Source: Bog-473 sp963817735 (GTDB lineage: Bacteria; Actinomycetota; Acidimicrobiia; Acidimicrobiales; RAAP-2). From it: a DNA stretch of 64,000 nucleotides. The position numbers and the translations under genes are program-made. Under the pieces are notes generated by a model. The model searched no databases. It was not told where the DNA came from and saw nothing but the letters and a program-made list of their open reading frames with translations. The DNA is taken from NCBI GenBank assembly GCA_963817735.1, contig CAWFPP010000009.1, positions 124,001 through 188,000 on the forward strand. The letters are read 5' to 3'. How positions within the stretch are numbered: position 1 is the first letter of the stretch; every line of letters begins with the position of its first letter. Positions 52,511 through 61,404 of the stretch are shown in pieces.

Positions 52511-53686
52511 TCAGGCGATGGGATCGAGCAGCGAGAAGCCCATGACCCCCGCCTTGGCCACCTCGTAGCAGAGGGTGTCGTAGGGCTCGACCAGGCCGTA
52601 GGTCACCTCGCCGTCGCACGTGACGCGGCAGTGGTGCTGGTCCTGTCCGGCCAGCCGGCTCCGGACGTCGGGGTCGTTCACGTCGAACGTCTCGCCGTGG
52701 ACCACGACCTCGTCACCGGTGGCGACCGGCATGCCCTGCCAGATGTCACCATCGGGCGTGCCCCCGTTGGGACCGCCGTACATGCCGCAACGAAGGAAGG
52801 CGATCTGGTTGCCGAGCCGCTCGAACGACATGGTCTTGACGGAGCCGTCCGCGAACACGAGATCGACCTCGCCGCTCTGCAGCAGGTTGGTCCCGGACTC
52901 GAAGCGCATCCGGTGTACGCGCCGGGAGAGGGTCCCGCTGCGCTTGCGGGCGTCGCCGAGGTTGTAGAGGACGTGGTCGCCCCAGATGCCGAAGTCCTCG
53001 AACTCCACCCACTCACCGCTGTGGGGGTGCTGCATCCCCATGTAGCGACCGGGCCCGCCGACACCGTCTCGTGTGCCCCAGTGATGGTCGCGGGTGCCGA
53101 GGTGCGTCGCCGCCGCCAGTTCGAAGCGATCCCCGTGCGCCTCGACCCAACCGACCTGGCGGCCGAAACCGTCGTAGCCGGCGACCGGGCTGACGGCGCG
53201 TCCGCCGACGATCATGCCGGCACCGAGCTGCCGGAACACGGGGCGCTTCGTGTCGAGCCAGGTGATGTCGTAGGCGATGCCGTGCCCGGTGCCGTCGAGC
53301 GTCAGCCGCCACTGCCGGAACGCCTCGACCACCTCGAAGCGGAAGGGGCCGATCGCCATGTCCATGCGGTCCGTCGGGCAGCGTGTGTGGGCCCGCACCG
53401 TGGTGTGACGCCCGCGCACGTTGACGATGGCGAAGGCCTCCGCTGTGCCGAGGTTCGGGTAGAAGGCGAGGCCGATGACGACGAGAAGCTCACCCACCTT
53501 GTCCTGGCACGTGAACCAGACGCGCTCGTACGCCTGGGCGTCGGGTGTCCACATGACCCGCACCGGATAGGGCGCGTTGTGGATCAGGAACTCGTCGAGG
53601 CCCGAGAGGGGGGCGTGCTCACCCGAGGCCGGGTAGGGCGAGGCGCCGGGGCTCCGGCCGGCGCCCGGCTCAGGGGGTGTCGTCAC
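52511..53686 (-). CDS. CrtC-like lipocalin-fold protein (DUF7065-type), function unknown
   Basis: The protein has 391 residues with a two-domain beta-rich layout: LSGLDEFLIHNAPYPVRVMW at the start, a middle GWVEAHGDRFELAAATHLGT and DFGIWGDHVLYNLGDARK, and a C-terminal QHHCRVTCDGEVTYGLVEPY. It resembles hydroxyneurosporene-synthase-like proteins found beside P450s in steroid- or terpenoid-degrading actinobacteria. The assignment is from pattern only. It diverges from a P450 with 65 bp between them. GTG 53686 gives the natural N-terminus. Confidence 0.55.
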   Translation of the reverse strand: MTTPPEPGAGRSPGASPYPASGEHAPLSGLDEFLIHNAPYPVRVMWTPDAQAYERVWFTCQDKVGELLVVIGLAFYPNLGTAEAFAIVNVRGRHTTVRAHTRCPTDRMDMAIGPFRFEVVEAFRQWRLTLDGTGHGIAYDITWLDTKRPVFRQLGAGMIVGGRAVSPVAGYDGFGRQVGWVEAHGDRFELAAATHLGTRDHHWGTRDGVGGPGRYMGMQHPHSGEWVEFEDFGIWGDHVLYNLGDARKRSGTLSRRVHRMRFESGTNLLQSGEVDLVFADGSVKTMSFERLGNQIAFLRCGMYGGPNGGTPDGDIWQGMPVATGDEVVVHGETFDVNDPDVRSRLAGQDQHHCRVTCDGEVTYGLVEPYDTLCYEVAKAGVMGFSLLDPIA

Positions 53687-53751
53687 GCGCCGGCGATCGA
53701 CGTGTACTGCAGGGAGGACGTCCGCACCGCTGAGCACAGTACGCTCGCGCC

Positions 53752-54966
53752 GTGTCGCGGGACCAGCGGGAGCACGTCGACCTCGCCCAGGTCGACCCGC
53801 GGCAGGCGGCCTTCTTCCTCCGGGACGACTACTTCGACGTGTTGGCGAGGCTCCGTGCCGAAGACCCGGTCCACGAGTGCGGCGCGGGCTTCTGGGCGGT
53901 CAGCCGCTACGAGGACATCCGGAATCTCAGCCGCGATCCGAACCGCTTCTGCTCGGGGCAGGGTGCCTTGGTCAATGACCCGATGCGGGGGAGCGCTGCT
54001 CCGATGTCGTCCCGCTCGATCCTCCACATGGATCCTCCCGAACACGCCGCGTTCCGCGGGCTGGTCAACCGGCGGTTCACGCCCCGGGCCTTGACTGGCC
54101 TGGCCGAGTCGATCCGCAAGACAGCGTCGACACTGCTGGACGCGGTCGAGGCCCGGGACGAGATCGATTTCGTCGCCGAATTGGCGGCTCCGTTCCCGCT
54201 CGTCGTCATTGCGGAGCTGCTCGGGATCGACGAGGCGGACCGGGACGAATTTCGCGGGTGGTCGGACGCCGCCATCGAATCGCCGGACCTGCCGGCCGAC
54301 GAGACGATGGCGGCGCTTGCGCAGCTCTCCTCCTTCATCGTCGAGCACATCCGGTCCAAACGGGAGCGCCCGGGTCAGGATCTCGTCTCGCTGCTCGTGG
54401 GCAGTGAGGTCGGGGGGTGCCCGCTCAGCAAGGAGGAGCTGTTCATGTTCCTCCTGACGTTGCTGGTGGCCGGGAACGAGACGACCCGGACCCTGCTCTC
54501 GGGTTCGGCCATGGTCCTGCACGAGCACGCCGACCAGCGCGCCGCGCTGGCGTCCGACCCCTCCCTTGTCCCCGGGGGAGTGGAAGAGTGCCTGCGCTGG
54601 GTCACGCCGGTGCACGCCTTCTGTCGAACCGCCACCGAGGACACCGTGATGGCGGGCTCGTCGATCCGGGCGGGCGATTACCTCTGCATGCTCTACGCCT
54701 CGGGGAACCGCGACGAGCGGATCTTCGGGGAGCATGCGGCGTCGTTCGACGTGCGACGACCGGCCAATCCGATGCACCTCGCCTTCGGCTTCGGCGAGCA
54801 CGTGTGCCTGGGAGCGAGCCTCGCCCGCCTGGAGGCGCGGATCTTCGTGGAGGAGCTGCTCGAGCGCTTCCCGCGCTACGAGGTCACCGGAACGGCGGTA
54901 CGGGTGCCCTCGACGACGGTCGCCGGGATCAGATCGCTCCCCGTGGTGCTGGCGCCCGCAGGCTGA
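53752..54966 (+). CDS. Cytochrome P450
   Basis: The protein has 404 residues. The I-helix LVAGNETTRTLLSG has the E-T-T pattern, ExxR is in EECLRWVTP, and the heme loop is FGFGEHVCLGASLARLEARI. The segment MDPPEHAAFRGLVNRRFTPR is typical of the CYP families that hydroxylate terpenes, steroids or fatty acids. A GTG start is preceded by TACGCT exactly 6 nt upstream. It overlaps the end of the ArsR-type gene by about 90 bp, tail to tail. Confidence 0.95.
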   Translation: MSRDQREHVDLAQVDPRQAAFFLRDDYFDVLARLRAEDPVHECGAGFWAVSRYEDIRNLSRDPNRFCSGQGALVNDPMRGSAAPMSSRSILHMDPPEHAAFRGLVNRRFTPRALTGLAESIRKTASTLLDAVEARDEIDFVAELAAPFPLVVIAELLGIDEADRDEFRGWSDAAIESPDLPADETMAALAQLSSFIVEHIRSKRERPGQDLVSLLVGSEVGGCPLSKEELFMFLLTLLVAGNETTRTLLSGSAMVLHEHADQRAALASDPSLVPGGVEECLRWVTPVHAFCRTATEDTVMAGSSIRAGDYLCMLYASGNRDERIFGEHAASFDVRRPANPMHLAFGFGEHVCLGASLARLEARIFVEELLERFPRYEVTGTAVRVPSTTVAGIRSLPVVLAPAG

Positions 54967-55967
54967 GCGCCGCCGGGCCCCTGCAACACCGCCTGCCGTA
55001 GCTCCTCGAGCAACCGCTCGACCGCTCCCGCATCGGCACTCAGTCGTAGCCGACCGTCATGCCGCTCGGAGTGCACCAACCCGCTCTGCCGCAGCACCTT
55101 GACGTGCATGCTCACGGTGGGCTGGGCCAGGCGGAAGAGCAGCGCAAGCTCGCCCACCGTGCTCGGTGCGCTGGCCAGCGAGTGCAGGATGGCCAGGCGT
55201 GTGGGGTCGGCCACCGCCTTGAGTCGTCGAGCCACCGATTCGGTGCGCGCCCGGGCGGCGGCGTCTCCCAGGCCGACACCGGTCCCGATGATGACGAGGC
55301 CGGCGACCTCTATGTACATGCTCGAGCCGAAGAACAGGCAGGGCACGAAGAGGAGCGGCTGCCCGGCCTCGACGTTGGCCAGGATCTCTGGCATGCGCTC
55401 GGCCAGGATGTCACAGCCCTGCGGTATCAAGGCTTCCAATGAACGTCCCCGTTCGTACTGCGCGATGACGTGGCGCCCCGCCTCCTCGAGGATGGGCAGC
55501 GCCTGTTGCCACATCTCGTCCACCGGAGCCCAGACGGCCTTGAGAAGGTCCATGTACGACCGCAGGAGCTCAGGCGACTCGCGGAGTCGACGGAATCGAT
55601 CCAGGAATATCTTCCGATCCTCCGGAGACTCCGAGGGCATGGCCAGGTCGAGCGGGACGACAGGTACCGCGGCCTCGATGGCGGCCCACAGCTCGTCTGG
55701 TTGGGTCGCGCCGACCGCGCCGGCGTGCTGGGCCAGAACCTGCATCTCGGAGAAACACGTCTCCTCCGGGCGGTCACTCCAGAAGGTGCGGACACGGTCG
55801 GCCAGGTCCTCGCGGCCCTTGAACATCTCGGCCAGCTTCGGGTACCGGGCCTGCATGGAGGGGCGAGCGGCCACCGAGAGGAGCCACGAGAGATCGGTCA
55901 CCAGCGAGGGAGCGGCGCTCACTGACTTGGTCCGCGGGGCGATGGTCGCTTCCGTTAACATAGGCAT
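54876..55967 (-). CDS. ArsR-type winged-helix regulator with DUF5937-like N-domain
   Basis: The protein has 363 residues. The N-terminal 200 residues form a sensor-like helical domain (AARPSMQARYPKLAEMF to LLFVPCLFFGSSMYIEV), and the C-terminal HTH reads RRLKAVADPTRLAILHSLAS then VGELALLFRLAQPTVSMHVK. It is likely a ligand-responsive repressor of the neighbouring genes. A strong leaderless promoter (55967-56002) drives it. Its coding region overlaps the P450 end by about 90 bp, which allows antisense control between the two genes. Confidence 0.85.
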   Translation of the reverse strand: MPMLTEATIAPRTKSVSAAPSLVTDLSWLLSVAARPSMQARYPKLAEMFKGREDLADRVRTFWSDRPEETCFSEMQVLAQHAGAVGATQPDELWAAIEAAVPVVPLDLAMPSESPEDRKIFLDRFRRLRESPELLRSYMDLLKAVWAPVDEMWQQALPILEEAGRHVIAQYERGRSLEALIPQGCDILAERMPEILANVEAGQPLLFVPCLFFGSSMYIEVAGLVIIGTGVGLGDAAARARTESVARRLKAVADPTRLAILHSLASAPSTVGELALLFRLAQPTVSMHVKVLRQSGLVHSERHDGRLRLSADAGAVERLLEELRQAVLQGPGGAQPAGASTTGSDLIPATVVEGTRTAVPVTS

Positions 55968-56002
55968 TCACCTATATTAGGATATTCTTGATTTCGTGTC
56001 AA
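55968..56002 (-). promoter_or_regulatory. Near-consensus promoter of the ArsR-type regulator
   Basis: On the minus strand TTGACA (55997-56002), a 17-bp spacer and TAATAT (55974-55979) lie exactly 6 nt before ATG 55967, so transcription should begin at the start codon. The CCTATATTAGG imperfect palindrome at 55971-55981 covers the -10 box and is a candidate site for autorepression. This is the only near-consensus promoter in the window apart from the LexA-controlled one. Confidence 0.75.
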
Positions 56003-56075
56003 CCACCGGTTATCATGGACGCTGTTGGGTGAGAATTGTGATGGACGAATCAACTGAAGCGAGCGAGGTGAACGG

Positions 56076-56321
56076 ATGATCCAGACGAGGGCAGTGCAAT
56101 CACAGGCCGACGCCCACCGGCGGGATCTGATGGCGACGGCGGGACCGCGGCGGACAGATCGCCGGGAGGCTCGGAGTCAGGCCGCCACGATGCAGCGCTC
56201 GGCCACCGGACACCCGGTACCCGGTGGCCGAGCGGTGCACCGGGCGATTACAGCGCGCCTCGGGGCCTGGCTGATCGAATGCGGGACAAAGCTCGGAGGA
56301 GCGTCGATCCGCACGTCTTGA
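56076..56321 (+). CDS. Small basic hypothetical protein, 81 residues
   Basis: An ATG follows GAGGTGA-like bases. The product is rich in Arg, Ala and Gln (AQSQADAHRRDLMAT-like, RTDRREARSQAATMQRS) without a known motif. Its position between the regulator promoter and the sulfatase could make it a leader of the downstream genes. The reverse frame is also open, so confidence is low. Confidence 0.35.
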   Translation: MIQTRAVQSQADAHRRDLMATAGPRRTDRREARSQAATMQRSATGHPVPGGRAVHRAITARLGAWLIECGTKLGGASIRTS

Positions 56322-56398
56322 GCCCGGCATGGTCGGTCGCCGCGCCTTCCGGCCGGCCGGCCGGGCTCGGGGGTGCGTCGCATCGGCAAGAGTTGGGC

Positions 56399-57955
56399 AT
56401 GGCGCCGCACCGCAACGTCCTCTTCATCACGCTCGACCAATGGCGCGGGGATTGCCTGTCCGCACTCGGCCATCCCGTCGTCGAGACGCCCACGCTCGAT
56501 GCCTTGGCCGGCCGCGGCGTGCTGTTCGCCAACCACTGGGCGAACGCGGCGCCGTGCGGACCTTCGAGAGCCTGCCTCTACACGGGCACCTACCAACACC
56601 GCAATCGCTCCATCCTGAACGGGACCCCGTTGGACGCCAGGTTCACCAATGTGGCGCTGTTGGCTCGCGGTGCGGGCTATGACCCCGTGCTCTTCGGCTA
56701 CACGGATTCCTCGGTCGACCCGCGCACCGTGCCGCCTGGCGACCCGAGGTTGTTCAGCTACGAAGGCGTGCTCCCGGGATTTCGCCCAGTGATTGAGGAT
56801 CCGTGGGAGAAGGGGAGCCCGGCCTGGGGGCGATGGCTTGCCGCGCAGGGCTTCGACGTCCCCACCAACCCCCACGATCTGTACGAGCCGATCGATGCCT
56901 TTCCCGGCGCCGACGCCCACGGGTCGACCTGGGCGCCGGCGCGCTTCCCAGCTGAGCTGTCCCAGACCAGCTTCGTGCGCCGAGCGGTGGTCGAATGGTT
57001 GGAGCAGAACGGCGACGCGCCGTTCTTCGTCCATGCCTCCTTCATCCGGCCGCACCCGCCGCGCCGCAACCCGATCGGCTACCACGACCGCTATGCGGCA
57101 GAGGCGGTTGGACCGTTCGTCGGATGCCCCACTCCCGAGGAAGAGGGGGCCATCCATCCTCTGGGTGCGTTCGCCATGGCAAGAGCCGAGGTCGCCGCGC
57201 CGCGCGACGATCGGGAGCGCCGGCAGGTGCGGGCCACGTACTACGGGGCCCAGCGCGAGGTGGACGACGGGCTGGGCCCGCTCTTCGAATACCTGACCCG
57301 AAGTGGCTTGTCCGAATCGACCATGGTGGTGCTGACCAGTGACCACGGCGAAATGGGCGGCGATCACTGGCTGCTCGAGAAGCTGGGCTTCTGGGACGAG
57401 AGCTATCACGTCCCGCTGATCGTCGTGGACCCCCGCCCCGAGGCGGACGGTGCCCGGGGAACGGTGGTGGATGCGGTGACCGAATCGGTTGATGTGTTGC
57501 CGACGATCTGTGACTTCTTGGGCGTCGACGTGCCCCTACAGGCCGACGGCTGGTCGCTCGGATCATTCCTGAGGCATGAGCCGGTCCCGACCCACTGGCG
57601 CGACACGGCGCACTTCGAATGGAGCTTCTCCGACCCGGTCAACCTGCTGGCCGAACGGGCTTTCCGCATCCCCATGAGCCACTGCGCGTTGGCGGTGTCC
57701 CGCGGCCCGCAGTTCAAGTACGTCCAGTTCGCTGCGGATGCGACCTTGCTCCCACCGCTCCTCTTCGACCTGTCCCGCGACCCCGAGCAGCGGCACAATC
57801 TCGTGGTCGAGGAGGCCGCTGGCGCCGGTGCCGCGGCCTGGGACGCGACCCGGGAACTGCTCCAGTGGCAGATGCGCACCGCCGAGAGGACGCTGAGCAG
57901 CAGCTTTCTCGATCCGGAAGAGGGGCTGGTCGAAGCGCGCGACACCTGGCGTTGA
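56399..57955 (+). CDS. Type I sulfatase
   Basis: The protein has 518 residues. The metal motif VLFITLDQWRGDCLSALGH is at the N-terminus, the formylglycine site is AAPCGPSRACLYTG (C-x-P-S-R), and TSDHGEMGGDHWLLEKLGFW is the C-terminal metal segment. It differs from the sulfatase at 43.2 kb in its length and loops, so the two probably use different substrates. I chose ATG 56399; the frame is open to 56279. It is the first large gene of a plus-strand run to 61.4 kb. Confidence 0.92.
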   Translation: MAPHRNVLFITLDQWRGDCLSALGHPVVETPTLDALAGRGVLFANHWANAAPCGPSRACLYTGTYQHRNRSILNGTPLDARFTNVALLARGAGYDPVLFGYTDSSVDPRTVPPGDPRLFSYEGVLPGFRPVIEDPWEKGSPAWGRWLAAQGFDVPTNPHDLYEPIDAFPGADAHGSTWAPARFPAELSQTSFVRRAVVEWLEQNGDAPFFVHASFIRPHPPRRNPIGYHDRYAAEAVGPFVGCPTPEEEGAIHPLGAFAMARAEVAAPRDDRERRQVRATYYGAQREVDDGLGPLFEYLTRSGLSESTMVVLTSDHGEMGGDHWLLEKLGFWDESYHVPLIVVDPRPEADGARGTVVDAVTESVDVLPTICDFLGVDVPLQADGWSLGSFLRHEPVPTHWRDTAHFEWSFSDPVNLLAERAFRIPMSHCALAVSRGPQFKYVQFAADATLLPPLLFDLSRDPEQRHNLVVEEAAGAGAAAWDATRELLQWQMRTAERTLSSSFLDPEEGLVEARDTWR

Positions 57956-58020
57956 GGTCCGGCCCGGTGGCGGGGGTTGTGGAATGCTGACGCCTGCCCG
58001 TCACGAGGAGGCTGCGCGCG

Positions 58021-58899
58021 GTGCCTGACATGCAGGGGAAGACCGTCGTCGTCACCGGCGCCAACTCCGGAATCGGATTCGAGACGGCCGCGGCCTTGGC
58101 GTCCATGGGTGCTCGCGTGCTGCTCACGGCGCGGAACGCGGACAAGGGCCGTGCCGCCGTGGCGGCGATCACGCAACGGACGCAGGGTGAATCACGGGTC
58201 CAACTCGTCGTCTTCGACCTGGCCGACCTGGGTTCCGTGCGGCGGGGCGCGGCGGAGATCCTGGAGCAGACACCCAGGATCGACGTGCTCGTCAACAACG
58301 CCGGCCTGGTGTTGAGCGAGCGCGCCGAGACGGTCGACGGCTTCGAGTCGACCTTTGCCACGAATCACCTGGGACCGTTCCTCCTGACCAACCTGTTGCT
58401 CGATCGTCTTCGCGCGTCGACGCCCTCCCGCGTGGTGAACGTGGCGTCGACGGCTCACAACACGGCTCGCAAGGGGATCCCCTTCGATGATCTGCAGTCG
58501 ACGAGGCACTACCGGGGGATGCGTGTGTACGGGCAGTCGAAGCTCGCGAACATCTTGTTCACGTTGGAGCTGGCCCGGCGTTGCGAAGGCCGCGGCGTCA
58601 CCGCGAACTCCCTTCATCCCGGCACGGTGCGGAGCGGCTACGGCGGCGGCGGCGATGCGCGCGGCTTCTTGGCCTTCGGTATCAAGATCGCCAGCCCCTT
58701 CTTCCTGTCGCCGGCCAAGGGTGCCCGGACCTCCGTGTACCTGGCCTCATCCCCCGAGGTGGAAAACGTCAGCGGCCGGTACTTCGTCAAATGCAAGCCG
58801 AGGAGCCCCCGCCGATGGGCACAGGACGAGGACGCAGCTCGTCGGCTGTGGGAGGTCAGCGAGGAGCTCGTCGGCCTCGTTCCGACCGGGACAGGCTGA
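58021..58899 (+). CDS. SDR family oxidoreductase
   Basis: The protein has 292 residues. The NAD(P) loop VVVTGANSGIGFETA, the NAG motif VLVNNAGLV, the Ser in VVNVASTAH and YGQSKLAN (YxxxK) place it with retinol-dehydrogenase-like SDRs. The family typically reduces long or ring-shaped hydrophobic ketones. A GTG start follows an AGGAGG ribosome site. The stop of the gene overlaps nothing; the next SDR starts 3 bp later. Confidence 0.92.
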   Translation: MPDMQGKTVVVTGANSGIGFETAAALASMGARVLLTARNADKGRAAVAAITQRTQGESRVQLVVFDLADLGSVRRGAAEILEQTPRIDVLVNNAGLVLSERAETVDGFESTFATNHLGPFLLTNLLLDRLRASTPSRVVNVASTAHNTARKGIPFDDLQSTRHYRGMRVYGQSKLANILFTLELARRCEGRGVTANSLHPGTVRSGYGGGGDARGFLAFGIKIASPFFLSPAKGARTSVYLASSPEVENVSGRYFVKCKPRSPRRWAQDEDAARRLWEVSEELVGLVPTGTG

Positions 58900-58901
58900 C
58901 C

Positions 58902-59690
58902 GTGCGCGTCCTCGTGACGGGCGCCAGCCGGGCCATCGGTCGGGCGACGGCCGAGGTGCTGGTGGCACGCGGTCACGAGGTGGTGGCCACCGCACGGGGC
59001 ACGGCATTGCTCGAGGGGCTGCCGGCAGCCCAGGTGCTGGAGCTCGACGTCACTGACACCGCGTCCGTGCAGGCCGCGGTGGAGGCGGCCGGCGAGCTCG
59101 ACGCGGTCGTCAACAACGCCGGCGTGCCCGGCTCGGGTCCACTGGAGACCTACCCGCTGGATTCCTTCCGCCGGGTGCTCGAGGTGAACACCATCGGCCC
59201 CTTGCGCATCGCCCAGGCGGTGGTGCCCAGCTGGCGTGAGCGCGGCAGCGGGGTGCTGGTCAACGTCAGCTCGGTGCAGGGCAAGCTGGGCACGCCCCTC
59301 GAAGGTCCCTACGCGGCATCGAAACATGCCCTCGAGGCCCTGTCGGAATCGCTCTACTTCGAATTGGGACACTTCGGCATCAGGGTGGTGATCATTGAGC
59401 CCGGGTACATCGCGCCGGGGATGCGGCACGCGGACGACCATCCGGGCCCGGCAGCCTACGGCGACCTGCACACCCAATGGAGTGGCACTGCAGCCACACT
59501 GACCGGGCCGGGGGGCCGGCCGGGCCCCGAACTGGTCGCGCTGGCGGTCGCCGGCGCCCTCGAGGACCCGGCCACCCCGCTGCGGGTCGAGGTCGGTGAC
59601 GACGCGGCCATGGTGCTACACCTGCGGCGGACACTGAGTGACGGAGAGTTCGAGGCCACCATGCGAGCCTCGCTCGGGCTGACGTGGTGA
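58902..59690 (+). CDS. SDR family oxidoreductase
   Basis: The protein has 262 residues. It begins VRVLVTGASRAIGRATAEV, continues with VVNNAGVPGS and the catalytic Ser in VNVSSVQGKL, and has YAASKHALEAL. It is closer to the classical SDRs than the gene before it, and may act on another position of the same substrate. The GTG start lies 2 bp after the previous stop, so the two are one unit. An 'A' in the usual TGASxGIG loop (ASRAIG) is a mild variant. Confidence 0.9.
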   Translation: MRVLVTGASRAIGRATAEVLVARGHEVVATARGTALLEGLPAAQVLELDVTDTASVQAAVEAAGELDAVVNNAGVPGSGPLETYPLDSFRRVLEVNTIGPLRIAQAVVPSWRERGSGVLVNVSSVQGKLGTPLEGPYAASKHALEALSESLYFELGHFGIRVVIIEPGYIAPGMRHADDHPGPAAYGDLHTQWSGTAATLTGPGGRPGPELVALAVAGALEDPATPLRVEVGDDAAMVLHLRRTLSDGEFEATMRASLGLTW

Positions 59691-59703
59691 GGGAGGAGCT
59701 GAG

Positions 59704-60426
59704 GTGGAGAAGCTGATGTACCTGACGTGGCTGGGTGAGAAGAGCACCCGGGCCGAAGTGGCCGACGTCATGCTCGGCCGGGTGGGGGAGGAACTGCTGT
59801 CCCTCGACCCAGTCGGCCTGACCATCGACGTCTGGGATCCGGCGAGCGACATCCCGGCACCGGTGCCGACCCCCGAGGGAGAGACGCCGCTGCACGGGCT
59901 CGTCTCGCTGTGGGTGGACTCCATCGAGCAGCGGGATCCGTTCGAACGGGTACTCGAGGCGGCCGCCGACCGCCTGGCCGGCTATTCCGTCTTGGAGTCC
60001 CTCTATCGCGACTACGGGGGAAACCGGTGGGCGCAGCCCCGCACGTGGCCCGACGGGGAGCGGTCGCCCGGTGTGCTCACGGTGGCGCTCCTGCAGCAAC
60101 ACCCGGATCAGACCTTCGACGAGTGGATCGCCCGCTGGCACACGCGGATCTCGCCCGTCACCGAGGAGATTCAGCCGCGAACCCGCTACGTCCGCAACGC
60201 GGTGTTCCGGCCGGTCACCGAGGGCGCACCGCTGCTGGCCGGGATCGTGGAGGAGGCCTGGCCCTCCCTCGAACATGTGACCGACCCGATGCTGTTCTAC
60301 TGCGCGGACGGAGACCCCGAGCGGATGAATGCCAATGTCACGCAGATGATGGAGGAGATCACTGCGTTCGTCGACCTGAGCACCCTGCGCAGTGTCACCA
60401 TGAGCGAATGGATACTGAAGTCATGA
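59704..60426 (+). CDS. EthD-like ferredoxin-fold protein
   Basis: The protein has 240 residues. Two ferredoxin-like halves are suggested, with MEKLMYLTWLGEKSTRAE at the start and QHPDQTFDEWIARWHTRIS in the middle, the W..H pattern being typical of EthD-type dimeric barrels. Such proteins take part in ether/steroid or polyketide breakdown, but mechanisms vary. A GGGAGGAGC ribosome site lies before the GTG. It overlaps the SnoaL-like gene by ATGA. Confidence 0.72.
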   Translation: MEKLMYLTWLGEKSTRAEVADVMLGRVGEELLSLDPVGLTIDVWDPASDIPAPVPTPEGETPLHGLVSLWVDSIEQRDPFERVLEAAADRLAGYSVLESLYRDYGGNRWAQPRTWPDGERSPGVLTVALLQQHPDQTFDEWIARWHTRISPVTEEIQPRTRYVRNAVFRPVTEGAPLLAGIVEEAWPSLEHVTDPMLFYCADGDPERMNANVTQMMEEITAFVDLSTLRSVTMSEWILKS

Positions 60427-60887
60427 CACAGAAGTGGAGCCGGAACGAGCTGGAGGAGGCGCACCGGCACTACATGGAGACGGCCGCCCGGTGCGCGGCC
60501 AGCGGCGAGTGGCGGGAATGGGCCGACCTCTTCACCGACGACGCGGTGTACCTCGAGCACGTGTTCGGTACCTTCCACGGTCCGGACGAGATCTATGACT
60601 GGATCGCTCCGCTGATGGCGGAGTGGCCGAACCGGGACATGAACTCGTTTCCCCATGCTTGGTGTGTGTGCGACGAGGAGCGGGGTTGGTGGGTGTGCCG
60701 CATTGAGAACCGCATGAAGGATCCGGGCGACGGGTCACTCCACCAGGCGCACAACATCACTGTGCTGCACTATGCCGGAGACATGAAGTTCTCCTACGAG
60801 GAGGATGCCTACAACCCCGCCGCTTTCGGGCCGATGATTCAGGCGTGGACCGAAACGTACATCGCCAACGGCGGGGAGCCCGGATGA
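60423..60887 (+). CDS. SnoaL/NTF2-like protein
   Basis: The protein has 154 residues with an NTF2-like cone fold: ELEEAHRHYMETAARCAASG then EWADLFTDDAVYLEHVFGTFHG. Members act as ketosteroid isomerases, dehydratases or cyclases of polycyclic compounds. Possible catalytic Asp and His residues are seen in TDDAVYLEH. ATG 60423 overlaps the stop of the EthD-like gene, so the pair is coupled and probably acts on the same compound. Confidence 0.78.
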   Translation: MTQKWSRNELEEAHRHYMETAARCAASGEWREWADLFTDDAVYLEHVFGTFHGPDEIYDWIAPLMAEWPNRDMNSFPHAWCVCDEERGWWVCRIENRMKDPGDGSLHQAHNITVLHYAGDMKFSYEEDAYNPAAFGPMIQAWTETYIANGGEPG

Positions 60888-60929
60888 GCGGATGGCATCT
60901 CGGTCGATGACGAGAGGCACGATCGACTG

Positions 60930-61367
60930 ATGTCCTCTCGTCCGATGGCCGACGAGGAGATGCGAGCGTTCCTGAGCGCGCTTCCGGCCCGGACCGCCAA
61001 GTTGGCTACGGTGCGCCCCGACGGGCGGCCGCACCTCGCACCGGTCTGGTACGACATCGACGACGACGGGTCAGTGGTGTTCAACACGGGGGAATCGACG
61101 GTCAAGGGGAGGAACCTGCGGCGCGATCCGAGAGTGTCGCTCTGCGTGGACGACGATCGCCCGCCGTTCAGTTTCGTGGTGGTGGAAGGCGTCGCCGACA
61201 TCAGTGACGATCCCGACGAGGTGCGTCGGTGGGCTACCCGGCTCGGTGGCCGTTACATGGGCACCGAGCGGGCCGAGGAGTACGGGAGGCGTAACGGCGT
61301 GGCGGGCGAGTTGCTGGTGCGGGTGCGACCGGACCACATCGCGTCGGCCGTCGATCTGGCCGACTGA
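60930..61367 (+). CDS. PPOX-class F420/FMN-dependent oxidoreductase
   Basis: The protein has 145 residues with a split-barrel fold. The segment LATVRPDGRPHLAPVWYDID and the later RRDPRVSLCVDDDRPPFSFVVVEGVADI match the pyridoxamine-oxidase-like F420 family common in actinobacteria. These enzymes reduce or oxidise enones, biliverdin or mycotoxin-like rings with F420H2. It is the last gene of the plus-strand run begun at 56.4 kb. Confidence 0.85.
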   Translation: MSSRPMADEEMRAFLSALPARTAKLATVRPDGRPHLAPVWYDIDDDGSVVFNTGESTVKGRNLRRDPRVSLCVDDDRPPFSFVVVEGVADISDDPDEVRRWATRLGGRYMGTERAEEYGRRNGVAGELLVRVRPDHIASAVDLAD

Positions 61368-61404
61368 GAGCACTGCCTGCGGCGGGGCGCGGCGAGTGGG
61401 AGGT

